A model generated the notes under the pieces. That model did no database searches. It was not told where the DNA came from and saw only the letters and a list, made by a program, of their open reading frames with translations. Shown in pieces: positions 13,369 to 20,357 of a stretch of 21,176 bases of DNA. How positions within the stretch are numbered: the first letter of the stretch is position 1; each line of letters begins with the position of its first letter. Source of the stretch: CAYLZO01 sp964387775 (lineage in GTDB: Bacteria; Chloroflexota; Anaerolineae; JAAYZQ01). Both the position numbers and the translations under genes were made by a program. The DNA lies in contig CAYLZO010000070.1 of NCBI GenBank assembly GCA_964387775.1, forward strand, positions 1-21,176. The letters are read 5' to 3'.

Positions 13369-15594
13369 CTACCCCGGCAACTGCCCGCTCAGGGCCTCGA
13401 CGACGACCTTGAGCAGGGCGGTGCGGTTGTCCTGGGCCTGCTGGACCATCCCGGCGTGCAAGGCCCACAGCTCCTTGTCGATCTCGCCGCCTTCGCGCGG
13501 GACAAAGACCTGGATGTCGCCCAGCGCCCCGATGCGGGTGATGGCCCGGGGGCGGGCCAGGGCCTCCAGGCTCTGGGGCTCCTCGGCCTCGTCGGAGGTC
13601 TTTTTTTCCAGGAGCTCCTTCAGCTCGTCCTGGTCCAGGTCGTCCATGGTGTAGGTCACGATCTGGAGGGTGGCTGCCTCCTTGGCCGCCTCGCCCACGG
13701 CCCTGGCTGCGTTCTGGATAAAGCCCTGGATGGCTTCCGATAGCTTTTTCTTTTCCTCCTTGGCTTCTTCCTCGTCCTCGTCCTCCTCGGCACCGGCCCA
13801 CGGCCAGCGCAACCCTTTTGCGTACGGGCCGACCTCTGGGACTGGATACTCGGCTTCGGCTCCCGCCGGCTGGAGGAGGATCGTGCCGCTGACGTTGAGG
13901 GCCTGGGGTCCGGCCAGGTTGAGGGTCAGTCGTGAAGCCTGCGCCGACTCTGCGGTTGCTCCCCCGGCTGGCTCTGAGGCGTAGGTGGCTTCCTCTTTTG
14001 ATGCCTTTTGCTCCGCCGGCACGGGTGCGACCTCGATGGCCGGCCGCTCCGCCGGCGCCTCGTCGGGCAGAGCGATGGGCAGCCGGGCCGCCGGGTCGCC
14101 GACGACGATGTAGGCCCGGGCGTCGTTGTTGGTCGTCCAGAGGGCGGCCAGCTCGTAGGGGTTCACCGAGCCCGGCTCCCACCGCATCTCCTCGAACACG
14201 TCGGCCAGCTCCGTGGCGAGCTCGGCGTAGCGCATGTTCAGGTCTTCGACCACCAGGCCCACCGGATCGTGGATGAGCAGGCGGTGGAGGGCCGTCTCGA
14301 AGGTCCCCACCTGTTTCCCGGCCCGGGGCGAGAGGAAGGAATAGCCCCAGGCCCGCTCGACGTGGCCGATGGAGGCCAGGGCGCCGTGGCGCAGGAGGCC
14401 CGTGGGCAGCGCGCCGAGAAAGCTGTGGGGGGCGATGGCCGCCCGCCTGTCCTTGAGCTGGTGCATGGCGAATTGATCCAGGCGCGGCGTGCCGGCGCTA
14501 AAGCAGGCAAAGTGGAAGGTGATGAGGCCCAGCAGGTTGGCTTCGGCCGTCAGGTCGTCGCCGGCAAAGTAAAAGTCCTGCTTGATGGGCTTCTGCCACT
14601 CTTTCGGGCCGGGCCAGTCCTGGCAGAGCAGGGCGCCCTGGTGGGGCAGTTGTCGCCTGTCATCCTGGTGAAAGGCCATCCCGTGGCTGGCGGTGAAGAG
14701 GAGGGCCGGCGTCTGGCCACCGCCCAGCAAGTGGGTCAATTGCGCCTTGGTCGCCTGCCCGGCCAGGAATCGTTCGAGCTGCCAGTCAAAGCTGTATTCC
14801 CTTGTTTCCTGGTCCGTGCTTGTTCTCTTGGAGAAGGGCTGTTTTTTGTCGAGGCGCCGGTACAATTCGTCGACCAGGTACCGGGCGCTGAGTGCCGTCG
14901 CCCGGTCGTCGGGGTTGGCGACGCCGAAAAAGGTGGCCTGCCGCCCCAGTTTCACCTCTCCTTTCTCGGCGCGGACCACGTTGTGGGCATAGTTGGCGTA
15001 ATCCTGGACCGAGTCAAAGTGGATGCGGCCCACGGCGCGCATGACGTCGAGCTGGTACTGGAACTCGTAGGGGATCTGCTCCGGGCTACCGACGAGCAGG
15101 ACGTAATAGGGCATCTGCTCGGGATCGGCCGGGCCGCGGCCGACGCCGTGGCGGTCCAGGAATTCAGCCTTGGTTTCGCCGGGCCGGTATCCGTCGTTTC
15201 CCTCGTAGATTTTGAAGCGATCTCCGGCCTGCTCCCGGCGCAGTTCGAGCAGCTCCCAGAGGGCCTCTTTGACGACCGCGTCGGCCGCGGCGGGAAAGAC
15301 GACGGCCCAGCCTGCCTCGTCCAGTCGGGCCGGATCGTTGGGTGGCTTGATGGGATAGGCAGCATCGCGTTTTTGGTCCAACTCGCCCAGGTTCTCCGGC
15401 GGGCTCTCGCCCTGGATGATGGCCGCCAGCGCCTCGCCCGTCATGGGGGGCACGTCGTAGCTGCCGGTGGTGCCGTCGATGCCGTTGAAGTAGAGCGGCT
15501 CGTCCTTGTTTTGCAGCGATTCATAATAGTCCTGACGTGCTTGGGCGTCCAGGTCGCCTTTCAGGATTTGGTCGGTACCGAGTGTTTCGGACAT
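13369..15594 (-). CDS. Caspase/gingipain-fold (C25-like) cysteine protease B with C-terminal companion domain
   Basis: This 741-aa protein has a short tag (35-50, YFNGIDGTTGSYDVPP), a lead-in module (about 93-150, EAGWAVVFP ... EGNDGYRP), and a peptidase core (about 160-505) with YYVLLVGSPEQIPYEFQYQL, AVGRIHFD, NPDDRAT, the His motif ASHG (His304), the Cys motif FACFSAGTP (Cys364), GHVERAWG and VVGDPAARLP. The His-Gly and Ala-Cys-x-Ser-x-Gly pair is the catalytic dyad layout of the caspase/C25 clan. A Pro/Ala/Glu-rich linker with an acidic run (601-617) leads to a C-terminal domain (about 617-735) matching the 125-aa protein of the last gene. I start at the ATG at 15594, which has AAAGGGG upstream; a 45-residue Arg-rich extension is not convincing. 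It is closely paralogous to the protease immediately upstream, 20 bp away. Cytoplasmic, as no signal peptide is visible. Confidence 0.83.
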   Translation of the reverse strand: MSETLGTDQILKGDLDAQARQDYYESLQNKDEPLYFNGIDGTTGSYDVPPMTGEALAAIIQGESPPENLGELDQKRDAAYPIKPPNDPARLDEAGWAVVFPAAADAVVKEALWELLELRREQAGDRFKIYEGNDGYRPGETKAEFLDRHGVGRGPADPEQMPYYVLLVGSPEQIPYEFQYQLDVMRAVGRIHFDSVQDYANYAHNVVRAEKGEVKLGRQATFFGVANPDDRATALSARYLVDELYRRLDKKQPFSKRTSTDQETREYSFDWQLERFLAGQATKAQLTHLLGGGQTPALLFTASHGMAFHQDDRRQLPHQGALLCQDWPGPKEWQKPIKQDFYFAGDDLTAEANLLGLITFHFACFSAGTPRLDQFAMHQLKDRRAAIAPHSFLGALPTGLLRHGALASIGHVERAWGYSFLSPRAGKQVGTFETALHRLLIHDPVGLVVEDLNMRYAELATELADVFEEMRWEPGSVNPYELAALWTTNNDARAYIVVGDPAARLPIALPDEAPAERPAIEVAPVPAEQKASKEEATYASEPAGGATAESAQASRLTLNLAGPQALNVSGTILLQPAGAEAEYPVPEVGPYAKGLRWPWAGAEEDEDEEEAKEEKKKLSEAIQGFIQNAARAVGEAAKEAATLQIVTYTMDDLDQDELKELLEKKTSDEAEEPQSLEALARPRAITRIGALGDIQVFVPREGGEIDKELWALHAGMVQQAQDNRTALLKVVVEALSGQLPG

Positions 15595-15614
15595 GGTATT
15601 CCCCTTTCGTCCGC

Positions 15615-17876
15615 TTACTCGCCGAGGGTGGGCCGCCCAGTGGGTGCCTCGCCCTCTTGTGCTACGGGCAGCCGCACGGCCGGGTCGCCGATGACGACGT
15701 AGCCCCGCGCGTCGTTGTTGGCCGTCCACAGCTCGGCGAGTTCGTAGTCGCTGGGGCGCTGCTGACGCCAGCCTGGCTCCAGGGCGTGGATCAGCTCCGT
15801 CGAGAGCGCCGCGTACCGCCCGTCAAAGTACTCCATGGCCGAACCGATGGGGTGGCCGTTGAGCAGGTGTTTGACGGCGCTCTCAAAGTGGGCGATCTGA
15901 TCCAACTGTCGGGGTCCCAGGTACGAAGTCCCCCAGGCCCGCTCCACGTGGCCGACGACGGCCAGGGCCCCGCCCCGGGGCCGGCTCAGCATCGCCTTGG
16001 GCAGGGCGGCGGTGAAGGGCTGGTCGGCGATGGTCTTGCCCCTTTCGCGGAACTGGCGCTTGTAGTATTCGTCGAACACCGGGGTCCCGGCGCTGTAGCA
16101 GGCGAAAAAGAAGCCGATGAGGCCCAGGAGATTGACGTCGTCGCCCAGGTCCTCGCCGGAGAGGTAATAGTCGGTGGGGATCTCGCCCCGCTCGGCCAGC
16201 GGGCCGCCCCAGTCCTGGCAGAGCAGCGCGCCCTGGTGGCGCACCTGACGGTCCTTGGGATCGTCCTTGGGGAACTCGACGCCGTGGCAGGCGGCAAAGA
16301 GGAGGGCCGGGGTCTGGTCGCCGCCCATTAGGCGCTGGAGCTGGGACTTGGGGGCCTGGTCCTTCAGCAACGTCTCGATCTGCCACTCAGAGCCGTATTT
16401 CGCCTTGACGTGTTCGCCCAGGGGGCGCACCAGGTGGTCGGTGCTCAGCTCGGTGGCCCGGTCGTCGGGGTTGGATGGGCCAAAGAAGGTGGCTGTTGGC
16501 GCGAGTTGGAGCGTTTCGGCGGCGACGACACTGCGGGCATAGTTGGCATAATCCTCCACCCGGTCGAAATCGAGGCGCCCGACGGCGTATTGGACGTCGA
16601 GCTGGTATTGGAAGTGGAACGGGATCTGTTCCGGGCTGCCCACGATCAAGAGGTAGTAGGGCACTTTCTCTGGGTCGGCAGGGTTGTAGACCGTGGCACC
16701 GTGTCTTGTCAGAAACTCCTGCGCGGCCTCGTCGGGCCGGTAGCCATCCCCGCCCTCGTAGACCTTGAAGTACTCCCCTGCCTGAGATTCGCGCAATTCC
16801 AGCAGCGGCCGCAAGGCTTCTTTGATCTCGGCCACAGACAGTTTGGCGGGAGATTGGGGGGGCTCCCAGGGAAAGATGATGCCCCAGCCTGCCTCTTCGA
16901 CCTTGGTCCGGTCCACGCCCTCGATGACTCCGCGGACTGTGATTCCTGTGCTACGGAAAACCTTTTCGAGCCATTTATCGAGTATGCTGAGCCACGGGTC
17001 CCACGACGCCGGGCCATCTCCCGTCGCGAGCCATGGCTGGAGTTGGTGGTGGAGCGCATCCAGCAGACGCCTCCACGAGGCGGCTGGCAGCGCATCCATT
17101 TTTTGATCAAGTTCGTCGAGTTGACGGCCTGGGAGCAGGTCAGTACTCGCCGGTCCCTCCAATACCGCGACCAGCAGGCGAGCTGCTCTCACTTTGTTGT
17201 TCTCCTTGGCGTTATAGGCATCCACCGGGATGGTGTGCATCTGCCGGAACAATTCCGCCAGCCACGCCTCTCGGGCCGTGACGTCTGCGGTCAATGCGCT
17301 GTCCTGTCTGGCTTCCTCGATAAAGGCGCGCGTGTCCTCCACTATTCTTCTAAATTCGCGATCAATTTGTTTGCCCAGCCCGGGGTGGTCCGGCACAGCA
17401 TGGGGATCTCTCAGAAGCAAGGTCTCTAGCTCCTCAGCCCGGCTCTTGGTCCACCTGCTGGTGTTGGCAAGGATTCTGACCATTTCGACGGTTTTGTCAA
17501 CGGTGTCTTTTGCCAGTTTTTCCTCAAGGTCCCCGCGCTTGTCCGGCTCCAGGTACTCGTCCCCCGGAAGTAGCTCGGCCACTTCCTCGGCCAGTCGCTC
17601 GACCCAATTCTCATGCCAGCCTGCGTCTCGGGGTGTATCCTGGGCGTTGCTTTCGGCCAGCAGCCGTACGATGCGCACAATCTTTTCCGAGTTTTCTCGC
17701 TCCAGCATCCGTTCCAGTTCTGCGCGTTTTTCCTCTTGTCGGCGCTTGTTCTGCTTCTCGTACTCGTGCAACTCGTCAATGTGCTCGACCAGTTCGTGGA
17801 TGGACCTCGGCGCCAGGCCGTACTCGCCCGTCGCGCCGTTGATGCCGTTGAAAACCATCTCTTGGTCTTGAGTCAC
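15615..17876 (-). CDS. Caspase/gingipain-fold (C25-like) cysteine protease A with long helical N-terminal region
   Basis: The 753-aa protein begins with the same tag as its neighbour (8-23, VFNGINGATGEYGLAP), followed by about 290 residues of strongly charged, mostly helical sequence (around 28-310, with coiled-coil-like KQNKRRQEEKRAELERMLER) not found in protease B. A shared lead-in module (about 325-393, EAGWGIIFPW ... EGGDGYRP) precedes the core (about 405-740): YYLLIVGSPEQIPFHFQYQL, AVGRLDFD, NPDDRATELS, ACHG (His531), FACYSAGTP (Cys593), GHVERAWG and VIGDPAVRLP. Both dyad residues are present, so activity is expected. The GTG start has GAGGA at good spacing; a downstream ATG (Met7) would remove only six residues. 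It is the first gene of the operon, with its own promoter. The helical region might sense or assemble; target and trigger are unknown. Confidence 0.83.
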   Translation of the reverse strand: MTQDQEMVFNGINGATGEYGLAPRSIHELVEHIDELHEYEKQNKRRQEEKRAELERMLERENSEKIVRIVRLLAESNAQDTPRDAGWHENWVERLAEEVAELLPGDEYLEPDKRGDLEEKLAKDTVDKTVEMVRILANTSRWTKSRAEELETLLLRDPHAVPDHPGLGKQIDREFRRIVEDTRAFIEEARQDSALTADVTAREAWLAELFRQMHTIPVDAYNAKENNKVRAARLLVAVLEGPASTDLLPGRQLDELDQKMDALPAASWRRLLDALHHQLQPWLATGDGPASWDPWLSILDKWLEKVFRSTGITVRGVIEGVDRTKVEEAGWGIIFPWEPPQSPAKLSVAEIKEALRPLLELRESQAGEYFKVYEGGDGYRPDEAAQEFLTRHGATVYNPADPEKVPYYLLIVGSPEQIPFHFQYQLDVQYAVGRLDFDRVEDYANYARSVVAAETLQLAPTATFFGPSNPDDRATELSTDHLVRPLGEHVKAKYGSEWQIETLLKDQAPKSQLQRLMGGDQTPALLFAACHGVEFPKDDPKDRQVRHQGALLCQDWGGPLAERGEIPTDYYLSGEDLGDDVNLLGLIGFFFACYSAGTPVFDEYYKRQFRERGKTIADQPFTAALPKAMLSRPRGGALAVVGHVERAWGTSYLGPRQLDQIAHFESAVKHLLNGHPIGSAMEYFDGRYAALSTELIHALEPGWRQQRPSDYELAELWTANNDARGYVVIGDPAVRLPVAQEGEAPTGRPTLGE

Positions 17877-17929
17877 GTCAGGTTCCTCTCTATGCCCCCT
17901 GCCTCGGCCGCAAGCACTCTGCTGTCAGT

Positions 17930-17958
17930 ATTATAAACGGCTTCAGCCTAGAAAGCAA
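17930..17958 (-). promoter_or_regulatory. Sigma70-type promoter for the four-gene protease operon
   Basis: On the minus strand a perfect TATAAT (17935-17930) lies 17 bases after TTGCTT (17958-17953). The leader to the GTG start of protease A is about 45 bases. No clear operator palindrome is visible, so expression may be constitutive. Confidence 0.75.
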
Positions 17959-18081
17959 GAAAGCCGGATGAACGCTTTAGAACTCGGGGGCAGCGCCGAT
18001 CCACACCGACTCGACCCGGCTAACCGTTCGCGGCATCCTGCGCCAACCCGCGGCCCACGGCAACCGGAAGGTTCACGACGT

Positions 18082-18110
18082 TTGCTGTCCGATTGCTTTT
18101 ATGCTATGAT
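18082..18110 (+). promoter_or_regulatory. Extended -10 promoter for the moeA operon
   Basis: TATGAT (18105-18110) is preceded by a TGC extension (18102-18104) and, 17 bases upstream, by TTGCTG (18082-18087). The leader to the moeA TTG start is about 65 bases. Confidence 0.62.
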
Positions 18111-18179
18111 TTCTCCGAGGTTGGGTTCCGAACCAATCAGGAATCCTGTTCAAAGTCCAAGTAGAGGGGAGCAAATCAC

Positions 18180-19442
18180 TTGATCAGCGTAGAAGAAGCC
18201 CTGGCCGAGATCTTGAGTCACGTCCAGCCGCTCGAACCGGAGCGGGTGCCTATCCTGGAGGCTCGGGGCCGGGTCCTGGCCGAGGAGATCGTTTCCGAGA
18301 TCAACATTCCACCTTTTGACAATTCGGCGATGGACGGTTATGCCGTACGCGCCGTCGACGTGGCCCAGGCCACCCCCGAGTCACCGGTACGGCTCCAGGT
18401 GATCGGCAGCGTGGCGGCCGGCTACGTGGCCAAGAGCGAGGTGCAGCCCGGCACGGCCATCCGCATCATGACCGGCGCACCCCTGCCCGAAGGCGCCGAC
18501 GCCGTGGTCCCTGTCGAAGAGACGACGGACTATGACCGGCCCAAGGACGAGCGCCTGGCCGCGCCCAGCGCCGAGGTCGGGGTTCGCCAGGCCGTCGAGC
18601 CCCGGGCCCACGTCCGCCCGGCCGGCGAGGACGTCCACGTGGGCGAGCACGTGCTCGAGATCGGCCGGCTGATCCGGGCCCAGGAGATCGGCGTGCTGGC
18701 CTCGCTGGGCCACGAGACGGCCCTGGTCCACCGGCGCCCCCGCGTGGCCATTCTGGCCACCGGCGACGAACTGCTGGAAGTCCACGAGCCGCTGCAACCG
18801 GGCAAGATCCGCAATTCCAACGAATACACCAACGCCGCCCTGGTGGCGCGCACGGGCGGTATCCCCATCCGGCTGGGCATCGCCCGCGACACGGTGGACG
18901 ACCTGACGGCCAAGATCCGGGCCGGACTGGACCAGGGCGCCGACCTCTTTCTCACCTCGGGCGGCGTGTCGGTGGGCGATTACGACGTGGTCAAGGACGT
19001 GCTGGGCACCGAGGGCGAGATGCAGTTCTGGCAGGTGCGCATGAAGCCGGGCAAGCCCCTGGCCTTCGGCCTGCTGGCCGGCCACGTGCCCCTCATCGGC
19101 CTGCCGGGCAATCCCGTATCGGCCATGGTCTCCTTCGAGCAGTTTGCCCGGCCCGCTATCCTCAAGATGCTGGGCCGCCGCGACCTGGAGAAACCCACCG
19201 TGCAGGCCATCCTCGACGCGCCGCTGACCAACAGCGGGCGGCGCGGCTTCCAGCGCGTGATCGTGACGCGGCAGGCCGACGGCTATCACGCTCGCACGAC
19301 GGGCGAGCAGGGCTCGGGCGTGCTGACCTCCATGGCCAAGGCCAATGGGCTGGCCATCGTGCCGGAAGGAGTCTATCGCATCGCGGCCGGCCACGAGGTC
19401 ACGGTGCAGTTGCTCGACTGGCCCGAGTGGGTGGAGCCATGA
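18180..19442 (+). CDS. moeA: Molybdopterin molybdenumtransferase MoeA
   Basis: MoeA inserts molybdate into adenylated molybdopterin, the last step of Mo-cofactor assembly. The 420-aa protein is full length and shows PPFDNSAMDGYAVR (44-57), RIMTGAPLPEGADAVVPVEE, the MoCF-binding core AILATGDELLEV, GKIRNSNEYTNAALV, LTSGGVSVGDYDVVKDVL, MKPGKPLAFG and GLPGNPVSAMVSFE, and a C-terminal domain IV. A stretch of about 35 charged residues after VPVEE (RPKDERLAAPSAEV and following) is somewhat longer than usual. The start is TTG at 18180 with GAGGGGA 9 bases upstream; no ATG or GTG fits. Its stop overlaps the mobB start as ATGA, showing tight coupling. Confidence 0.95.
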   Translation: MISVEEALAEILSHVQPLEPERVPILEARGRVLAEEIVSEINIPPFDNSAMDGYAVRAVDVAQATPESPVRLQVIGSVAAGYVAKSEVQPGTAIRIMTGAPLPEGADAVVPVEETTDYDRPKDERLAAPSAEVGVRQAVEPRAHVRPAGEDVHVGEHVLEIGRLIRAQEIGVLASLGHETALVHRRPRVAILATGDELLEVHEPLQPGKIRNSNEYTNAALVARTGGIPIRLGIARDTVDDLTAKIRAGLDQGADLFLTSGGVSVGDYDVVKDVLGTEGEMQFWQVRMKPGKPLAFGLLAGHVPLIGLPGNPVSAMVSFEQFARPAILKMLGRRDLEKPTVQAILDAPLTNSGRRGFQRVIVTRQADGYHARTTGEQGSGVLTSMAKANGLAIVPEGVYRIAAGHEVTVQLLDWPEWVEP

Positions 19443-19954
19443 GTTCGCGTGGGGACGTGCCCGTCGTCTCGTTGGTGGGCAAGTCGGGCGTGGGCAAGAC
19501 GACGGTCTTGGAGCGCATCATCCGCGAGTTGAAGCGGCGCGGATACCGCGTGGGCACCGTCAAGCACGACACCCACGGCTTCGAGATCGACAAGCCGGGC
19601 AAGGATTCGTGGCGCCACGCCCGGGCCGGCAGCGACTCGGTCGTGATCTCGGGGCCGCACAAGATGGCCCTCATCCGCCAACTGGCCCAGGAGATGCCCC
19701 TGGGCGACGTCGTGCCGCTGATGGGCGACTTGGACCTGGTCATCACCGAGGGCTACAAGCGGGGTGACAAGCCCAAGATCGAAGTGACGCGCCAGGAGCG
19801 GGGCACGGAGTTGTTGTGCGAAGTGGAGGAACTCATCGCCATCATGGCCGACTATCCGGTGGACATGCCCGTTGCCCAATTTGCGCTGGACGATGCGGCA
19901 GGCATTGTCGATCTGTTGGAGGCACGGGTTTTGGTTAAAAACGACGGGGGGTAA
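19439..19954 (+). CDS. mobB: Molybdopterin-guanine dinucleotide biosynthesis protein MobB
   Basis: MobB is a small P-loop GTP-binding protein that assists MobA in converting Mo-cofactor to its guanine dinucleotide form. The 171-aa protein has the Walker A GKSGVGKTT (14-22) and the MobB signature TVKHDTHGFEIDKPGKDS followed by RHARAGSD, then LDLVITEGYKR and PKIEV. I prefer the ATG at 19439, which overlaps the moeA stop (ATGA) and follows GGTGGAG; an in-frame GTG at 19427 is an alternative. mobA is not in this window. Together with moeA it forms a molybdenum cofactor unit. Confidence 0.94.
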   Translation: MSSRGDVPVVSLVGKSGVGKTTVLERIIRELKRRGYRVGTVKHDTHGFEIDKPGKDSWRHARAGSDSVVISGPHKMALIRQLAQEMPLGDVVPLMGDLDLVITEGYKRGDKPKIEVTRQERGTELLCEVEELIAIMADYPVDMPVAQFALDDAAGIVDLLEARVLVKNDGG

Positions 19955-19960
19955 GGAGAG

Positions 19961-20200
19961 ATGACACACATCATTTGCCGGGCATCGAACTGTCTCTTCT
20001 GGGAACAGGGCGTCTGTGGTTCTGAGGAAATCGAGTACGAGCCCGACGCCGGGTGCCTGACCTTTCAAGACATCAGCGACATGGACCTCAAAGAAGAGGA
20101 AGACGAGGCTTTTGACTGGGACGACGACCTGGACGACGACGACTTTTTTGACGACGACGATGATTGGGACGAAGACGATTGGGACGAAGATGATTTCTGA
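19961..20200 (+). CDS. Small Cys-motif protein with poly-acidic tail (DUF1540-like)
   Basis: A 79-aa protein whose first half has a CRASNC ... GVCGSEEIEYEPDAGCLTF pattern: four cysteines spaced as in DUF1540-type small metal-binding proteins. The second half is almost entirely Asp/Glu with Trp and Phe (DWDDDLDDDDFFDDDDDW). AAGGAG overlaps the mobB stop and sits 5-6 bases before the ATG, so it is the third gene of the moeA-mobB unit. A metal-binding role is likely from the cysteines but unproven; a link to molybdenum handling is only contextual. Confidence 0.75.
   Translation: MTHIICRASNCLFWEQGVCGSEEIEYEPDAGCLTFQDISDMDLKEEEDEAFDWDDDLDDDDFFDDDDDWDEDDWDEDDF
20162..20191 (+). repeat. Two-copy 15-bp tandem repeat encoding DWDED
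   Basis: GATTGGGACGAAGAC and GATTGGGACGAAGAT follow each other directly within the acidic tail, inside a longer GAC/GAT-rich low-complexity run from about 20115. The copy number may vary by replication slippage. Confidence 0.75.
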
Positions 20201-20234
20201 GCCTCACGTCGTCCGCCTAACTCTGTCCGCGAAC

Positions 20235-20329
20235 GGTGCCAGGCACTTGCTGTAGCAGTGGAAACGGATTGTTGAACGTAGAATCGGTTCGTCTCAACGT
20301 CTTGTTCTGCGGTGCAAGTGCCTGGCACC
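20235..20329. repeat. 95-bp inverted-repeat element (paired REP-like)
   Basis: GGTGCCAGGCACTTGC (20235-20250) and its perfect complement (20314-20329) enclose a 63-base centre that itself contains a GTTGA-ACG ... CGT-C-TCAAC inner stem. The GGTGCCAGGCAC word is familiar from dispersed REP-type repeats in several phyla. It fills the gap between the small acidic protein gene and the amidohydrolase and may act as a transcription end or RNA stability structure. Confidence 0.8.
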
Positions 20330-20357
20330 TGTTTTGTCCACGATTCCAAGAGAGGTG

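Larger units (their letters stand above)
17877..18179. other. Divergent intergenic region between the protease operon and moeA
   Basis: This 303-bp gene-free stretch carries two outward-facing promoters (17930-17958 minus, 18082-18110 plus). A 71-codon open frame across it (17968-18183) runs through the moeA promoter and has no visible homology, so I do not call it. The moeA leader can form a small TTGG...CCAA hairpin near 18121-18136 but does not clearly match the Moco riboswitch pattern. Confidence 0.65.

Noticed and set aside
14008..15702. 564-codon open frame antisense to protease B
   Set aside because: Shadow of a GC-rich gene; Val/Gly/Gln-heavy composition without motifs, whereas the minus frame has a clear protease core.
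18111..18163. Moco riboswitch upstream of moeA
   Set aside because: Only a small TTGG/CCAA hairpin is visible and the leader is too short for the full multi-stem motif.
17968..18183. 71-codon open frame upstream of moeA
   Set aside because: It overlaps the moeA promoter and leader and shows no domain; Pro/Arg-rich random-like composition.
18381..19394. 337-codon open frame antisense to moeA
   Set aside because: MoeA is certain on the plus strand; the antisense frame lacks domain signals and a ribosome binding site.
12042..20329. CRISPR array or attachment sites among the intergenic repeats
   Set aside because: The repeats are inverted rather than regularly spaced direct repeats, no cas, integrase or transposase gene is present, and no tRNA gene is seen.
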